Counted from the stretch's first letter, positions 1 through 9,001 are shown. The stretch: 64,000 nt of DNA from Bifidobacterium boum (GCF_000741535.1 NZ_JGYQ01000007.1:248001-312000), one strand, 5' to 3'. The notes: generated by a model from the sequence alone, not told the origin. Made by a program: numbers and translations.

Positions 1-352
1 TGCGGCGCACCAGCACCGGAGAAGCAACCAGAATCGACAGACGGTCGAGCGTGACCTTCGCCCGCAATTCAGTGACGATGCCGATGGCGGTGTTGATGAT
101 GATGACCAGCCCGAACACCGCGTCTTTCCATGACCCGGTCAGCAACACGACAATCATCGCGGTAAGAATGATGCCATTGAACAAGGTGAATACGTTTGCA
201 CGAATGATCGAAGCCACCGACCGTGACGTACTATCGTCCGTATGATTCGTCTGGCCTTGTTCCACGCGGATCCGCACCGCGTCACGGTCAAGGCCGCGCT
301 CGCCCACCTGCGGCATGGTCGTGCCGGCCATCGTCCCCTGAGTCACCGTCAT
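1..352 (-). CDS. P-type cation-transporting ATPase, N-terminal part (cut by window edge)
   Basis: Reading leftwards from an ATG at 352 to the window edge gives 117 codons without a stop. A strong ribosome binding site (AAGGAGG) sits six bases before the ATG. After about 35 polar residues, a stretch resembling S-x-x-S-I-I-R-A-N-V-F-T-x-F-N leads into two hydrophobic segments and an E-L-R-A-K-x-T-L-D motif. This is the usual start of actinobacterial E1-E2 ATPases of the CtpE type, where the region precedes the actuator domain. Such proteins pump cations, often calcium, across the membrane at the cost of ATP. The phosphorylation motif lies outside the window, so substrate and integrity cannot be judged. 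Confidence 0.8.
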   Translation of the reverse strand, partial: MTVTQGTMAGTTMPQVGERGLDRDAVRIRVEQGQTNHTDDSTSRSVASIIRANVFTLFNGIILTAMIVVLLTGSWKDAVFGLVIIINTAIGIVTELRAKVTLDRLSILVASPVLVRR

Positions 353-447
353 ACCGGCCTCCTTGTTATCCGCCGACCCCGCTCCCAGCGCCGGGCATCA
401 CCGCATTCATCCCACGATAGCAGCGCAAGACGCCACATGCCGCAAGT

Positions 448-1308
448 TCAGCTGCCGGAATGGAGCCGCATAGCAAACAGTGAAGCGATCTGCCCGCAGA
501 TTCCGCGTTGCATACCGGTCAGACCGGAACGCGGAGTCACACTCGAAAACCGTCTGGAGAAATCCATGCCGAGATCCGCGGTCGGCACGCCAGCCGGCAC
601 CACGCCTTGCGAAACCAGAGACGTACCGACACCCGCGGCAAGACACGCGCAAATCGACGCGTTACCGGCGACCTCGACACGATGCGCCGGCTGAATCGAA
701 CGCTGGGAAAAGAACAGATCCGTGTAGTAGCGCACACCCGACCCATGCTCACGCAACAGCCACACCGTCGCCGGGTTCTCCGGGTCATGCGCATGCTCCC
801 CCGCCAACACCAGACGGTCATCACACAACGCGGCACGGACAACACCCTCCGCTGACACCGGCTTCTCCACGATACCCATCTGCGCCCGATGCAATTCCAC
901 CGCTTCGACAATCTCATCAGAATTCGCGGTCATCACACGCAGATTCACACGCTCCAGCACGCCCTGTACCTGCAAGCCCTCGAGAATACGCGGCAGCAGC
1001 GCCACCGCGGCGGTGTTGGACATCATGAGCAGGAACGGGTCGTGCGCCTGCCCCGCCCGATTGACATCCTCCTGCGTCTGCCGCCATTGCGCAAGAAGCT
1101 TCACAGCGGAACGGTAGAGTGTCTCCCCCGCGCGCGTCGCAGTCACATCGGCACGCGCATGACGTTCAAACAATGGTGTTCCCAACCGTTGCTCCAGCTG
1201 CGCGATCCGAGCCGAAACCGTCGACTGCGAGACGCGCAACTCGTCGGCCGCAATCGAGAACTGCCCGGTCTCATACACCGCCACAAACGTTTCAAGCAAA
1301 GGGAACAC
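448..1308 (-). CDS. LysR-family transcriptional regulator
   Basis: The protein opens with a winged helix-turn-helix (F-P-L-L-E-T-F-V-A-V-Y-E then an S-Q-S-T-V-S-A-R-I recognition helix) and continues into a two-lobe periplasmic-binding-like effector domain, giving a normal LysR length of about 286 residues. The open frame runs 32 codons further upstream to 1404, but that stretch encodes only a low-complexity 15-base repeat. I therefore place the start at the GTG at 1306-1308, the first codon of the conserved LysR N-terminus; no strong ribosome site helps the choice. It lies downstream of, and co-oriented with, the oleate hydratase gene and could respond to a fatty-acid signal, which is inference only. 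Confidence 0.85.
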   Translation of the reverse strand: MFPLLETFVAVYETGQFSIAADELRVSQSTVSARIAQLEQRLGTPLFERHARADVTATRAGETLYRSAVKLLAQWRQTQEDVNRAGQAHDPFLLMMSNTAAVALLPRILEGLQVQGVLERVNLRVMTANSDEIVEAVELHRAQMGIVEKPVSAEGVVRAALCDDRLVLAGEHAHDPENPATVWLLREHGSGVRYYTDLFFSQRSIQPAHRVEVAGNASICACLAAGVGTSLVSQGVVPAGVPTADLGMDFSRRFSSVTPRSGLTGMQRGICGQIASLFAMRLHSGS

Positions 1309-1314
1309 ACAGGT

Positions 1315-1359
1315 ATTATCCCACTGAGCGCTACCCCATTGAATACTATCCCGTTGGAT
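1315..1359. repeat. three 15-bp degenerate tandem repeats upstream of the LysR gene
   Basis: Three consecutive 15-base units share the pattern (A/G)(T/C)TA(T/C)CCC(A/G)(C/T)TGA(A/G), beginning at 1315, 1330 and 1345. They lie immediately before the inferred LysR start and between it and the oleate hydratase stop. Their spacing of one and a half helical turns would suit repeated binding of a regulator, perhaps the LysR protein itself. Function is inferred. Confidence 0.5.
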
Positions 1360-1455
1360 AAAGGAGCCGCATCCCGGAAAATCCGGAACACGGCTCCGTA
1401 TCAATCAATGACGTCTAATTCACACCATGGCGGGCAAGCACATCCTGCCGATGGA

Positions 1456-3234
1456 TCACAACGCCCCGCACGCCTTGAGCAGCTTCTCGACCTCGGTGCC
1501 CTGCACCTTCTTGAGCAGTTCACGCAGGGCGAGACGATCTTTGAGCGGCAGGTCCATTTCGGTGAGTTTCTTGCCGTCGGCGAGTTTGACCGTCGCGGTC
1601 AGCAGGTCACGCACGTCGAAGACGCTGCCCCATACTTCCGGCACGCCACGGTCGACATTGCACAGCGTGTACACCGCTTCCATGCCGGTGCGGATCGAAT
1701 ACTCCGTGGTGAACACGGTGTCGCGCGGCGTTTCGGCGTACTGGCCGACGAAGGCGAGATTCACGGAGCCGTCGGGCACGACCTTCGGCCGGTCCCCGTC
1801 GCGACGCGGTTCGAAGAAGCTCGTCACATACGGCATCATCGCGGCGGTCGTGTTGCATGCCTCGCTCGCCAACTGCTTGATTCTGTCCTGCGGGATGCCG
1901 ATGTGGTACAGCCATTCCTCGCACAGTTCTTCGCCGGTGCATTGCGCCATCGGCTTCTTGACGAAATCGCCGTTGTCATGCCAGCAGTTGAGGCCGTACA
2001 CCCAGATCAGGCAGTGGTCGGACGGCTGGTCGGGGAACTGGCCTTGCCGGTTGATGGTCCACGACAGCAACCAGCTCGAATCCCTGGCGGTCACGATACC
2101 GCCGGTCACGATCTTGCCGGACAGCGGGTCGCGGTGGCAGATCGCTTCGATTGCGTCGAGCACCTCCTTGTTGGACGTGTCGACCGTCCACGATTCCCAG
2201 CTGGTTTCCTCGATGTCCTTGAAGAACTTCTCAGGATGTCCGAAATCCGGGGATTGGGCGGCGATCCTCCTCCATAGTTCGACCGACGGCCCTTCGCCGT
2301 TCTTGATGGACACGACCGGCGCATGTGTCTGGTCGCCGTACGCGGTGCAATCGCCCTGCGAGCCGTTGGTGACGAACACGAGGTCGTTGTCGGTCAGGTC
2401 GATGCTCTTGGCCTCGCCGCCCTGCGTGTATTCGATGCGGCGGGCCGCTTTGCGGCTGCGCGTCACCTCGCACACCACGTTGGTCACATTCGTGTCATAC
2501 AGCACCTTCGCCCCGGCGTCCGTGATGTACTTGACCATCGGGCGGATCATGGAATCATACTGGTTGTAGCGGGTGAAACGCAGTGCGGACAAATCGGGCA
2601 ATCCGTCGATGTGATGGATGTAACGCTGCATATAGCGCTTCATCTCGATGGCGCTGTGCCATTTCTCGAACGCGAACATCGTCTGCCAGTACACCCAGAA
2701 GTTTGTCTTGTAGAAATCGTCGTCGAACACGTCATCGATGGTCTTGTCGGCGAGCTCTTCGTCCGTGGCCATGAACAGGTGCAGCAGCTCCTGCGTCGCC
2801 TTCGGGTTCATCCCGTACTTCTTGTCGGTGTGCGCGTCCTGACCTTGCTTCTCGGTGACGCGACACAGGGAGAAGTTCGGGTCATGCTTGTTGAGCTTGT
2901 AGTATTCGGAGAAAATCGTCTCTCCGGGGTTCTGGATGGACGGGATGGAACGGAACAGGTCCCACATGACCTCGAAATGGTTGTCCATCTCACGGCCGCC
3001 GCGCATGATGTAGCCGCGTGTCGCATCGTAGATGCCGTCGCAGGAGCCGCCGGCCACCGGCAGGGATTCGAAAACCGTGATATGGTCGCCGGGCATCTGG
3101 GCGTCGCGGATCAGGTAGCATGCCGCCGACAGGCCGGCAAGACCGGACCCGACGATATACGCGTACTTGTCGTCGATGCCCTCAGGTTTCTCCGGGGTCG
3201 CGAAGGCTTCATAGTTTCCAGCCGAGTAGTACAT
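1456..3234 (-). CDS. ohyA: oleate hydratase (FAD-dependent, MCRA family)
   Basis: This 592-residue protein belongs to the oleate hydratase or myosin-cross-reactive-antigen family, which adds water across the cis-9 double bond of free oleate or linoleate to give 10-hydroxy fatty acids (EC 4.2.1.53) and protects gut bacteria from unsaturated fatty acids. A Rossmann FAD motif, G-S-G-L-A-G, lies at residues 29-34. The family signature R-G-G-R-E-M follows at 78-83, with E82 at the position of the catalytic glutamate. Length is normal for the family. The ATG at 3234 has an AAAGGAG site at proper distance. The enzyme is cytoplasmic and membrane-associated in known cases. A LysR gene follows directly on the same strand. 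Confidence 0.96.
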   Translation of the reverse strand: MYYSAGNYEAFATPEKPEGIDDKYAYIVGSGLAGLSAACYLIRDAQMPGDHITVFESLPVAGGSCDGIYDATRGYIMRGGREMDNHFEVMWDLFRSIPSIQNPGETIFSEYYKLNKHDPNFSLCRVTEKQGQDAHTDKKYGMNPKATQELLHLFMATDEELADKTIDDVFDDDFYKTNFWVYWQTMFAFEKWHSAIEMKRYMQRYIHHIDGLPDLSALRFTRYNQYDSMIRPMVKYITDAGAKVLYDTNVTNVVCEVTRSRKAARRIEYTQGGEAKSIDLTDNDLVFVTNGSQGDCTAYGDQTHAPVVSIKNGEGPSVELWRRIAAQSPDFGHPEKFFKDIEETSWESWTVDTSNKEVLDAIEAICHRDPLSGKIVTGGIVTARDSSWLLSWTINRQGQFPDQPSDHCLIWVYGLNCWHDNGDFVKKPMAQCTGEELCEEWLYHIGIPQDRIKQLASEACNTTAAMMPYVTSFFEPRRDGDRPKVVPDGSVNLAFVGQYAETPRDTVFTTEYSIRTGMEAVYTLCNVDRGVPEVWGSVFDVRDLLTATVKLADGKKLTEMDLPLKDRLALRELLKKVQGTEVEKLLKACGAL

Positions 3235-3458
3235 GATGACTCCTTTGCCGTCATTTCGTCCACCGGTCTCACAGCAGGCTTGGAGCCTTTGCGAAACCGA
3301 GCCTCAACGTCGAGGCGAGCACCATTCTAGGATCGGTTCGAGGGAAAAACCATCGACAATCGGCGGGAACATGTCCAATTGTGTGAAAGCCGTTTCGCGA
3401 CATCGCGTCGCTGGGAATCGCGCGGGAATGCGTGTACCGCACATCCCGCGCTTCTCAA

Positions 3459-4535
3459 TCAAAACAGCAACTTCGCCGCGAGGAACGCGCCGCCCGCCAG
3501 CAGGATCGAGGCAAGGAAGCTGGCGAGCACCGCCATGCGGCCGCGGCTTGCAATCGCCTTGAAATCGACGTTCATGCCCAGGGCCGCCATCGCCATGCCC
3601 AGCACCAGATAGGCCGCCTTGACCAAGATGTCCGTGAACTGCGCGACGAAGGGCAGGTACGTACCGGCGATCGACGCAACGAGGAAGCCAAGCATGAACC
3701 ACGGGATCGGCACCTTGCGCGGGCCGTCACCGGGCTGGGTGTGTCTGCGGGCCCACCATGCGCCGATAATCATGGCTGTCGGGGCAAGCATCAGCACCCG
3801 GGAGAGTTTCATGATGATCGCCGCATCCATGCCCGCATCCCCCGCGGAACCTCCGACCGCGACCGCATGGGCGATTTCGTGGAGCGAGGCGCCGCCCATC
3901 GTGCCGAATTGCGCATCAGACAACCCCAGGAACGGGCGCAACGCGATTTCCGCGAGCGCGAATACCGTACCCATGACAGCTACGGTCGCCACTGCCATGA
4001 CTTCGTCATCGCGTCCGCGTTTCTCTTCGGCTTTCGGCATGGTGATGGAACCAGACAGCCCCATGACGGCCGCGGCACCGCAAATACCTGTGCCGCCCGC
4101 GGTGAGGATGGCGAGATGCTCGTCGACGCCGAGTTTTCTGGCGATGAGATAGGTGACGGTGATGGTGAGTGTGACGATGACCGCCGCCACGGCGATGGTT
4201 TTGACCCCGGTGGCGAACAGCACGTCGAGGTTGAGTTTGAAACCGAGCAGGATGATGCCCAGCCGCAGCAGTTTGTTGGAAATCAGTGCCGCGGCGTTGC
4301 CGATGCCTTCCGCACGCTTGGCGGCGGCGTGGGCGAGCCATGCGTGCATCGGGATCTGCACAAGCATGCCGATGATCAGTGCGATGATGAGCGCGCCGAA
4401 CAGGCTGAACACCGGCAGGCCGGCCATCAGGGACCCGATGATGGACGCAGCGCAGGTTACGAGCGCGACAAGCAGCATCTCTCGGGTGCATATGCGAGAG
4501 CGTAATGATGTGAGTGTGGTCGTGATTCTAGTCAT
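3459..4535 (-). CDS. YeiH-family (UPF0324) putative sulfate/anion exporter
   Basis: The 358-residue protein is almost entirely hydrophobic, with about ten predicted membrane helices. It contains the glycine-rich signature A-G-G-T-G-I-C-G-A-A-A around residues 147-157 and an A-x-G-M-N-V-D-F segment near the C-terminus, both typical of the YeiH/UPF0324 family. Members are annotated as putative sulfate or sulfonate exporters on modest evidence and are often controlled by an adjacent LysR regulator. No such regulator lies directly upstream here, although an inverted repeat is present before the gene (4591-4609). Confidence 0.85.
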   Translation of the reverse strand: MTRITTTLTSLRSRICTREMLLVALVTCAASIIGSLMAGLPVFSLFGALIIALIIGMLVQIPMHAWLAHAAAKRAEGIGNAAALISNKLLRLGIILLGFKLNLDVLFATGVKTIAVAAVIVTLTITVTYLIARKLGVDEHLAILTAGGTGICGAAAVMGLSGSITMPKAEEKRGRDDEVMAVATVAVMGTVFALAEIALRPFLGLSDAQFGTMGGASLHEIAHAVAVGGSAGDAGMDAAIIMKLSRVLMLAPTAMIIGAWWARRHTQPGDGPRKVPIPWFMLGFLVASIAGTYLPFVAQFTDILVKAAYLVLGMAMAALGMNVDFKAIASRGRMAVLASFLASILLAGGAFLAAKLLF

Positions 4536-4871
4536 GTTGTCATCTTCGCCGATGCCAAAGTATCAATCAAATGCGTGTCTTCAATGACTGGTATCGGCTT
4601 TCCCGATACTATCGGCAGGAAGCGGCGAGGATACGGACAAGGGCGAGGGGCTGTGGACGATGCTTGGATTCCATACATCACGTATCGATGGGTGAAACGC
4701 GTGTATGGCAAGGCCACTGTGACGGACAGGTGTCCAGGCAACCAAGGCGCGGCGACCAATCGTCGGATTCCGCCATTGTCCCGTCTGCTCTCGCGGGCGC
4801 GAGACGCCTAGGGCTCCCCCATTCCCTCACACTCGCGATTTCAGCGGTTGCAGGAGACCGCCAGCGTCACT
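4536..4871. other. intergenic region with an inverted repeat
   Basis: These 336 bases separate the exporter gene from the lipoprotein gene; both are on the minus strand. A perfect 7-base inverted repeat, GTATCGG-ctttc-CCGATAC, lies at 4591-4609, about 56 bases upstream of the exporter start, and is a plausible operator. Open frames crossing the region on either strand show no recognisable protein character. Nothing else was identified. Confidence 0.5.
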
Positions 4872-5495
4872 TCAGCCAATCCGCATGGTTGCAGGGTGCG
4901 GGTTGTCATTGATGATGGCGGATAGCGCCGCATCCAAGCCAAGCGTGGACGAGCTGACATCCGCATCACTGTCTGCGGGCTTCGTTCCCATGCGTAGCAC
5001 CGCCGCATACAACGTGGTGTCCTGCGGCGGATTGGAGGGGTCGAGCAGAGCGACCGGAATGCCCGCGTTGCGCGCTTCGCTTAACGCATCATGCCACGAT
5101 GACGCTGTCGCATCCGTGACATCGAGCGCATTGATGAGGATCACCGACACGCGTTGGGACGCCCAGTCGCGTACAGCCTGCTGGGCGGCTTGCGTCGCAT
5201 CGGCGTTGCCGGTTGTGGAAGCGAACCGGGCGTCGAGCTTTGCCTTGGCAAGATCATTGAGCACCGTGGTATCGGCGACCGGCGGATTGCCCAATGCTCC
5301 GACCACACCGATGACGATATCCTGCCGGTCCACACTGTCATGGGCGACGTTGCTCGACGAATCGTGCGAATTGCCTACAGCCACGCCGCGCGGAGTGCAA
5401 CCTGCGAGCGCCCCGACCATGCACAGGACAACCGCCAGGATGCATGCAGCCGTGTTCCGTCGCACAGATCGCTGGTGTCGCAGAAGGTGAGTCAT
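4872..5495 (-). CDS. lipoprotein with a periplasmic-binding-like domain
   Basis: About 207 residues. A positively charged start and hydrophobic segment end in a lipobox (L-A-G-C), so the mature protein should be lipid-anchored outside the membrane. The rest alternates strands and helices (D-I-V-I-G-V-V-G-A-L-G-N, V-S-V-I-L-I-N-A-L-D, G-I-P-V-A-L-L-D) as in type I periplasmic sugar-binding proteins, but it is shorter than a full two-lobe receptor of about 300 residues. It may be a shortened or divergent sensor or binding lipoprotein. The start is taken at the ATG at 5495, which follows an AGGA-containing stretch. No transporter genes are adjacent. Confidence 0.65.
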   Translation of the reverse strand: MTHLLRHQRSVRRNTAACILAVVLCMVGALAGCTPRGVAVGNSHDSSSNVAHDSVDRQDIVIGVVGALGNPPVADTTVLNDLAKAKLDARFASTTGNADATQAAQQAVRDWASQRVSVILINALDVTDATASSWHDALSEARNAGIPVALLDPSNPPQDTTLYAAVLRMGTKPADSDADVSSSTLGLDAALSAIINDNPHPATMRIG

Positions 5496-5583
5496 GCATC
5501 TCATCCTAATCAACGGTGGTCACGAGGGGTCGCCCCGCCGCCGACTGTGGGCGTTGGTCGGCGGCAACAAGGGTGGGCGGCGT

Positions 5584-6591
5584 CTACTGTCCGATGGCGA
5601 TGATGGTTTTGCCTTTGGATTTGCCTTGTTTCACTTTGGCGAACGCCTCGTTGACCTGTTCGAGGGTGTAGACCGTGTCGATGGAGGTTTCCAGCGGATG
5701 GTCTTTGTCGAACAGCCTGCCGATTGCTTCGAGTTGGCGCCCGTCCTCATGCACGAACAGGAAGTCGTAGGTCTGGCCTTTCGCCGCTGCCATGCGGTCG
5801 TATTTGCGGCCGGCGATGGAGAACAGCAGGCGTTTCCATGCGGACATGCCGCTGCGCTTGGCGAACCGGCCGTTGGGCATGCCGCGCAGGGAGACCAGGC
5901 TGCCGCCTTCTTTGAGCACGTTGAATTCGTTCGGCAACTCGCGGTCGCCCAAGGTGTCGAGCACATGGTCGACGTTGGAGAGCACGTCGACGTAGTTCTC
6001 TTTCTTGTAGTCGATGAACCGTTCGGCGCCGAGCTGGCGCACCCGCTCTTCGTTGCTGCCGCTGCCGTTGGTGACAACGTGCAGGCCGAGGCTTTTGGCC
6101 ACGGGGATCGCCATGGCGCCGAGGCTGCCGGTGCCGCCGGAGATGAACACGGTTTCCCCTGCCGCAACGTGCATGACGTCGAAGGCCTGCATGGCGGTGA
6201 GCGCTGTGAGCGGGACCGTGGCGGCCTGCTCGTATGAGAGGTATTCGGGGATCGTCGCGAGTGCGGATTCCTCCACTGCCGCGTATTGTGCGAAGGCGCC
6301 GATTTTCTTGAGGGGCATTCTGCCGTAGACCCGGTCGCCTGCTGTGAACCGGGTGACGTTGTTGCCGGTTTTCTCGACGATTCCGGCGAATTCATTGCCC
6401 ATGACCAGCGGCGTCTTGTAGGGTGTGATGAGTTTGACTTCACCGCGGATGATCATGTTGTCGAGCGGGTTGACCGCCGCGGCCATGATCTTGACCAGCA
6501 CTTCCGTGTCGCCGGGCTGCGGGACGGGGATGTCGCGGATTTCGAGGTCGGTGCCGTGTTTGGCGTAATGCGTGAGGATGGCTGCTTTCAT
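5584..6591 (-). CDS. NADP-dependent zinc-free alcohol dehydrogenase / quinone oxidoreductase (MDR family)
   Basis: A 335-residue medium-chain reductase. The N-terminal GroES-like half contains A-A-V-N-P-L-D and M-G-N-E-F-A-G. The nucleotide-binding half has G-G-T-G-S-L-G-A-M-A around residue 152, the quinone-reductase form of the Rossmann motif. The cysteine and histidine ligands of zinc alcohol dehydrogenases are absent. Such enzymes reduce enones or quinones with NADPH. The gene lies 80 bases downstream of an Rrf2 regulator on the same strand, and the two probably form a redox- or electrophile-responsive unit. Confidence 0.88.
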   Translation of the reverse strand: MKAAILTHYAKHGTDLEIRDIPVPQPGDTEVLVKIMAAAVNPLDNMIIRGEVKLITPYKTPLVMGNEFAGIVEKTGNNVTRFTAGDRVYGRMPLKKIGAFAQYAAVEESALATIPEYLSYEQAATVPLTALTAMQAFDVMHVAAGETVFISGGTGSLGAMAIPVAKSLGLHVVTNGSGSNEERVRQLGAERFIDYKKENYVDVLSNVDHVLDTLGDRELPNEFNVLKEGGSLVSLRGMPNGRFAKRSGMSAWKRLLFSIAGRKYDRMAAAKGQTYDFLFVHEDGRQLEAIGRLFDKDHPLETSIDTVYTLEQVNEAFAKVKQGKSKGKTIIAIGQ

Positions 6592-6671
6592 GATGCTCTC
6601 CGTTCGCTTGTCGGCCGTCGTCGTTCTCTGTGGTTGTCATGGGTTGGATGGGGCGTGCAGACGGTTGATGG

Positions 6672-7169
6672 TTATTCTCGCGCGTCGGCGGCGCCAGTTC
6701 GGCTTGGATTGTTTGCCGCGCTCTGGCCGGGGTCGGCTTGGCTGGTGCGCGTCATGTAGGCGCGCATGCCGCTGATGCAGTCGGCGAGGGTCATCTCTTG
6801 GAGCCGGCGATTCACGTCATCGTCCATCTGCTGGAACATGCCTCCCAGCACCGGGCGGATGTTGTGCCCGACGATGCACGTGTCATTGGGATTGTGGTGC
6901 AGGTCGAACAGATGCACGGAATCCGTGTCCATCACCGCCCGGTAGATGTCGAGCAGCGTGATGTCGCCTGGCTGCCTGAGCAGCCGGAATCCGCTGATGC
7001 CGCGCCTGCCTTCGATGATGCCCGCCTTGTTCAGGCGTGCGGTCAGTTTGCGGATGTAGCTGGGGTTGGTGCCTACGCTCACGGCGATCTGCTCGGAATT
7101 GACCGGCGTTGCGGATTGCGAGATCAGGATCAGCGCATGGATCGCGGACGAGAATCTGGTATCCATCAC
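6672..7169 (-). CDS. Rrf2-family transcriptional regulator
   Basis: The 165-residue protein starts with a winged helix (R-F-S-S-A-I-H-A-L, then T-N-P-S-Y-I-R-K-L recognition helix and G-I-S-G-F-R-L wing) typical of Rrf2 regulators. Only two cysteines are present, too few for the three-cysteine iron-sulfur cluster of IscR or NsrR, so it resembles the cluster-free YwnA/CymR-like branch. It is followed by the MDR oxidoreductase, its likely target, and its own promoter region carries a palindrome at 7297-7313 that could be the operator. Confidence 0.88.
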   Translation of the reverse strand: MMDTRFSSAIHALILISQSATPVNSEQIAVSVGTNPSYIRKLTARLNKAGIIEGRRGISGFRLLRQPGDITLLDIYRAVMDTDSVHLFDLHHNPNDTCIVGHNIRPVLGGMFQQMDDDVNRRLQEMTLADCISGMRAYMTRTSQADPGQSAANNPSRTGAADARE

Positions 7170-7296
7170 AACCCCTTCCTTTGCATCATCCCGTTGTGCG
7201 GAGTTCAGTATTACGCGGTTCAGATGTCGCGGTTCGCTTCATTCGCCGGATATGTAAAACGTCCGCAATCATCACCGCCGGCAACCATCTGTAATT

Positions 7297-7313
7297 GTAT
7301 CTGATACTGATAC
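7297..7313. promoter_or_regulatory. candidate Rrf2 operator
   Basis: The palindrome GTATC-T-GATAC (7297-7307) is followed directly by a further TGATAC half-site (7308-7313), about 130 bases upstream of the Rrf2 start. The dyad form and location fit autoregulation. It is not experimentally supported. Confidence 0.45.
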
Positions 7314-7344
7314 TTTAACAGACGGCAAGACAAGCGTCAACGGT

Positions 7345-7490
7345 TCAGACGCTATGGCTGTCCAAGAAGTCAGTCAGCCTGTCGAACGCCTTACGCGCGG
7401 TGGGGTCGTTCCTTTCTTCCACGACGAAGCAATGCGGCATCTTGCGCCCCTCCTCCTTCAGAGGATCGACGAGTTCATTCACCGCTCCGG
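7345..7490 (-). pseudogene. possible alpha/beta-hydrolase C-terminal remnant
   Basis: A minus-strand frame ending at 7345 encodes a tail (K-M-P-H-C-F-V-V-E then D-P-T-A-R-K-A-F-D-R-L-T-D-F-L) resembling the C-terminal histidine region and last helix of alpha/beta hydrolases. No upstream catalytic nucleophile region is present. It abuts a truncated TetR remnant on the opposite strand, so this spot looks like a junction of two degraded genes. The assignment is tentative. Confidence 0.3.
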
Positions 7491-7507
7491 CTTGGTCCAG
7501 CGCACGG

Positions 7508-7874
7508 CACGCCCTGTTTCTGATCAAGACGTGGACGCATGAATTCGAATCCGACCCCGATTCGCAACCGTGGACCGTGTTCGAAAGCCTGTTTTGCCAC
7601 ATGAAGAAGCACCAAGCGTTTTACGAAGTCCTCCACGCGACAGGGCGGGACAACGTCCTGCGAACATCGTTGCGCGAGAAAAAACGGGTTGACGCAAGAA
7701 CTCGCGAACGAGGAAGCCCACCGGAAAGCGTTTTTCGCCGACGGAATCAGCGGATGGATCGAGGAATGGATCGAACGCGGCATGCCAGAAACACCCGGCG
7801 AGCTGAACGAATCACTGAGACGCTATGTTGACGACGTGCCCTCCAACCTCAACCAGCTATTCGCCCGACCATGA
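7508..7874 (+). pseudogene. TetR-family regulator remnant (no DNA-binding domain, one frameshift)
   Basis: Two plus-strand frames join to give a TetR-type ligand-binding domain: H-A-L-F-L-I-K-T-W-T-H-E-F through C-H-M-K-K-H-Q-A-F-Y in the first, then F-F-A-D-G-I-S-G-W-I-E-E-W in the second, ending at a stop before 7874. The frame changes at an A6 run near 7678-7684, where one base would restore continuity. The N-terminal helix-turn-helix is missing altogether, so the gene is truncated as well as frameshifted. If the A6 shift is a sequencing error, the fragment would still lack DNA binding. Confidence 0.6.
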
Positions 7875-7885
7875 CCTTGCCTGGC

Positions 7886-7922
7886 GTGGAGGCCATTCGG
7901 CCAACGGCAAAATGGCCTCCAC
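7886..7922. terminator. 12-bp hairpin after the TetR remnant
   Basis: A perfect 12-base inverted repeat (GTGGAGGCCATT and its complement) with a 13-base loop lies between the TetR remnant and the prepilin gene stop. Neither strand has a clear U-run after it, so termination is plausible but weak. Confidence 0.4.
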
Positions 7923-8054
7923 ACAGCGCACTACCGGCATCCACACCTGAGTGCGTGGACACTCTCGTCAACCGGGATATGCGTCGCGGATCGTCCACTG
8001 ATACACTCCCGCCGCACCCGGCGCGAGCCGCCGATACCTGCTCGACATCCAGAA

Positions 8055-8663
8055 TCATGCGCTGGGCGCGCCGTATCGCTGTTCGATCGCACATTTACTA
8101 AGTGTTTTTTTCCACGGTCTCCTGTGACTGCGATCAGCAGGATTCCACTGGATCTGCTCTTGGGTAGACGTGGCAGCGGCAATCTTGTAGGGGTTGTCCT
8201 TCTGTTGTATTTGACCAGTCGCCGAATCATACACGTAGTAGACACTCAGATTGTTGCCATTGGTCGTATATATCCGGTAGGTGTCGCCAGTTGTTGTGTA
8301 GCACAGCGACACGCCTGGGGAAAGCGTAACCTGCGTTTGAAGCTTAGGGGGTGTTTTGCTACTGTAGGTACGTTTGACGTTGCTCGCTATCGGGTAAACA
8401 CTGCCCTTGGAGCTTGCTCCAATCATGAAATTCGGAGGCAGCTTACCGTCGAGTTCAATGCGTGCATTCTCAATGGAGTCTGTTGCGTGCCTCAAATCGG
8501 ATTCGGCTGCGCTGTTCCATGCCGCTGCGCGCACTTGCCGATAAATCGGCACGCTGATCGATGCAAGGATGCCAATGATGATCACGACAATGAGCAACTC
8601 AATGAGAGTAAAACCCGATTGCCCCGAGGCACGCCGCCTAAGGGACCGATACACACCACGCAT
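8055..8663 (-). CDS. type IV prepilin-like protein
   Basis: The 202-residue protein carries the class III prepilin signal: a short basic leader, then G followed by F-T-L-I-E-L-L-I-V-V-I-I-I-G, in which the glutamate at position 5 after the cleavage site is conserved. A soluble domain of 150 residues follows. The ATG at 8663 has a good site (GAGAGGTG) and replaces an earlier in-frame methionine at 8732. Pseudopilins of this kind are processed by a prepilin peptidase and assembled by type IV pilus or secretion ATPases; none is present nearby. The last 30 residues are basic and low in pilin character, and an A7 run lies in this region, so a frameshifted C-terminus is possible. Confidence 0.75.
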   Translation of the reverse strand: MRGVYRSLRRRASGQSGFTLIELLIVVIIIGILASISVPIYRQVRAAAWNSAAESDLRHATDSIENARIELDGKLPPNFMIGASSKGSVYPIASNVKRTYSSKTPPKLQTQVTLSPGVSLCYTTTGDTYRIYTTNGNNLSVYYVYDSATGQIQQKDNPYKIAAATSTQEQIQWNPADRSHRRPWKKTLSKCAIEQRYGAPSA

Positions 8664-9001
8664 GGCTTCACCTCTCTTTCTTCCTGCAAACCCGCCATTG
8701 GGTCTGTGGAATAAGCCATCGGAGCCAAGCATCCGCTTGCACGCTCCGATGCGTGTTCTTCCTCAGCATCATTTCTGATGACTATGTGTTCATTATATAA
8801 CGGTTCTCAGAATCCTGCAGCCGCCTTCACAAACAACGGGATTCCGCCCGTCCAGTCGGAGTGCCAGCGAACGCGATCGGCGCCCACCATGCGATGACAT
8901 CGCCGCCTGAATTTGCCCAACTGCCAGAAAGCACCGGAAACCACCCCGCCGACGGCTGACTTCAAGGGAGAAAGAAACTTTGGACATTGATACCGAAAGC
9001 C
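8664..9001. other. intergenic region, nothing identified
   Basis: The 338 bases between the prepilin start and the LysE gene stop include an AT-rich patch (TTCATTATATAA, about 8788-8800) that may serve as the prepilin promoter. I see no gene or repeat in the remainder. Confidence 0.4.
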
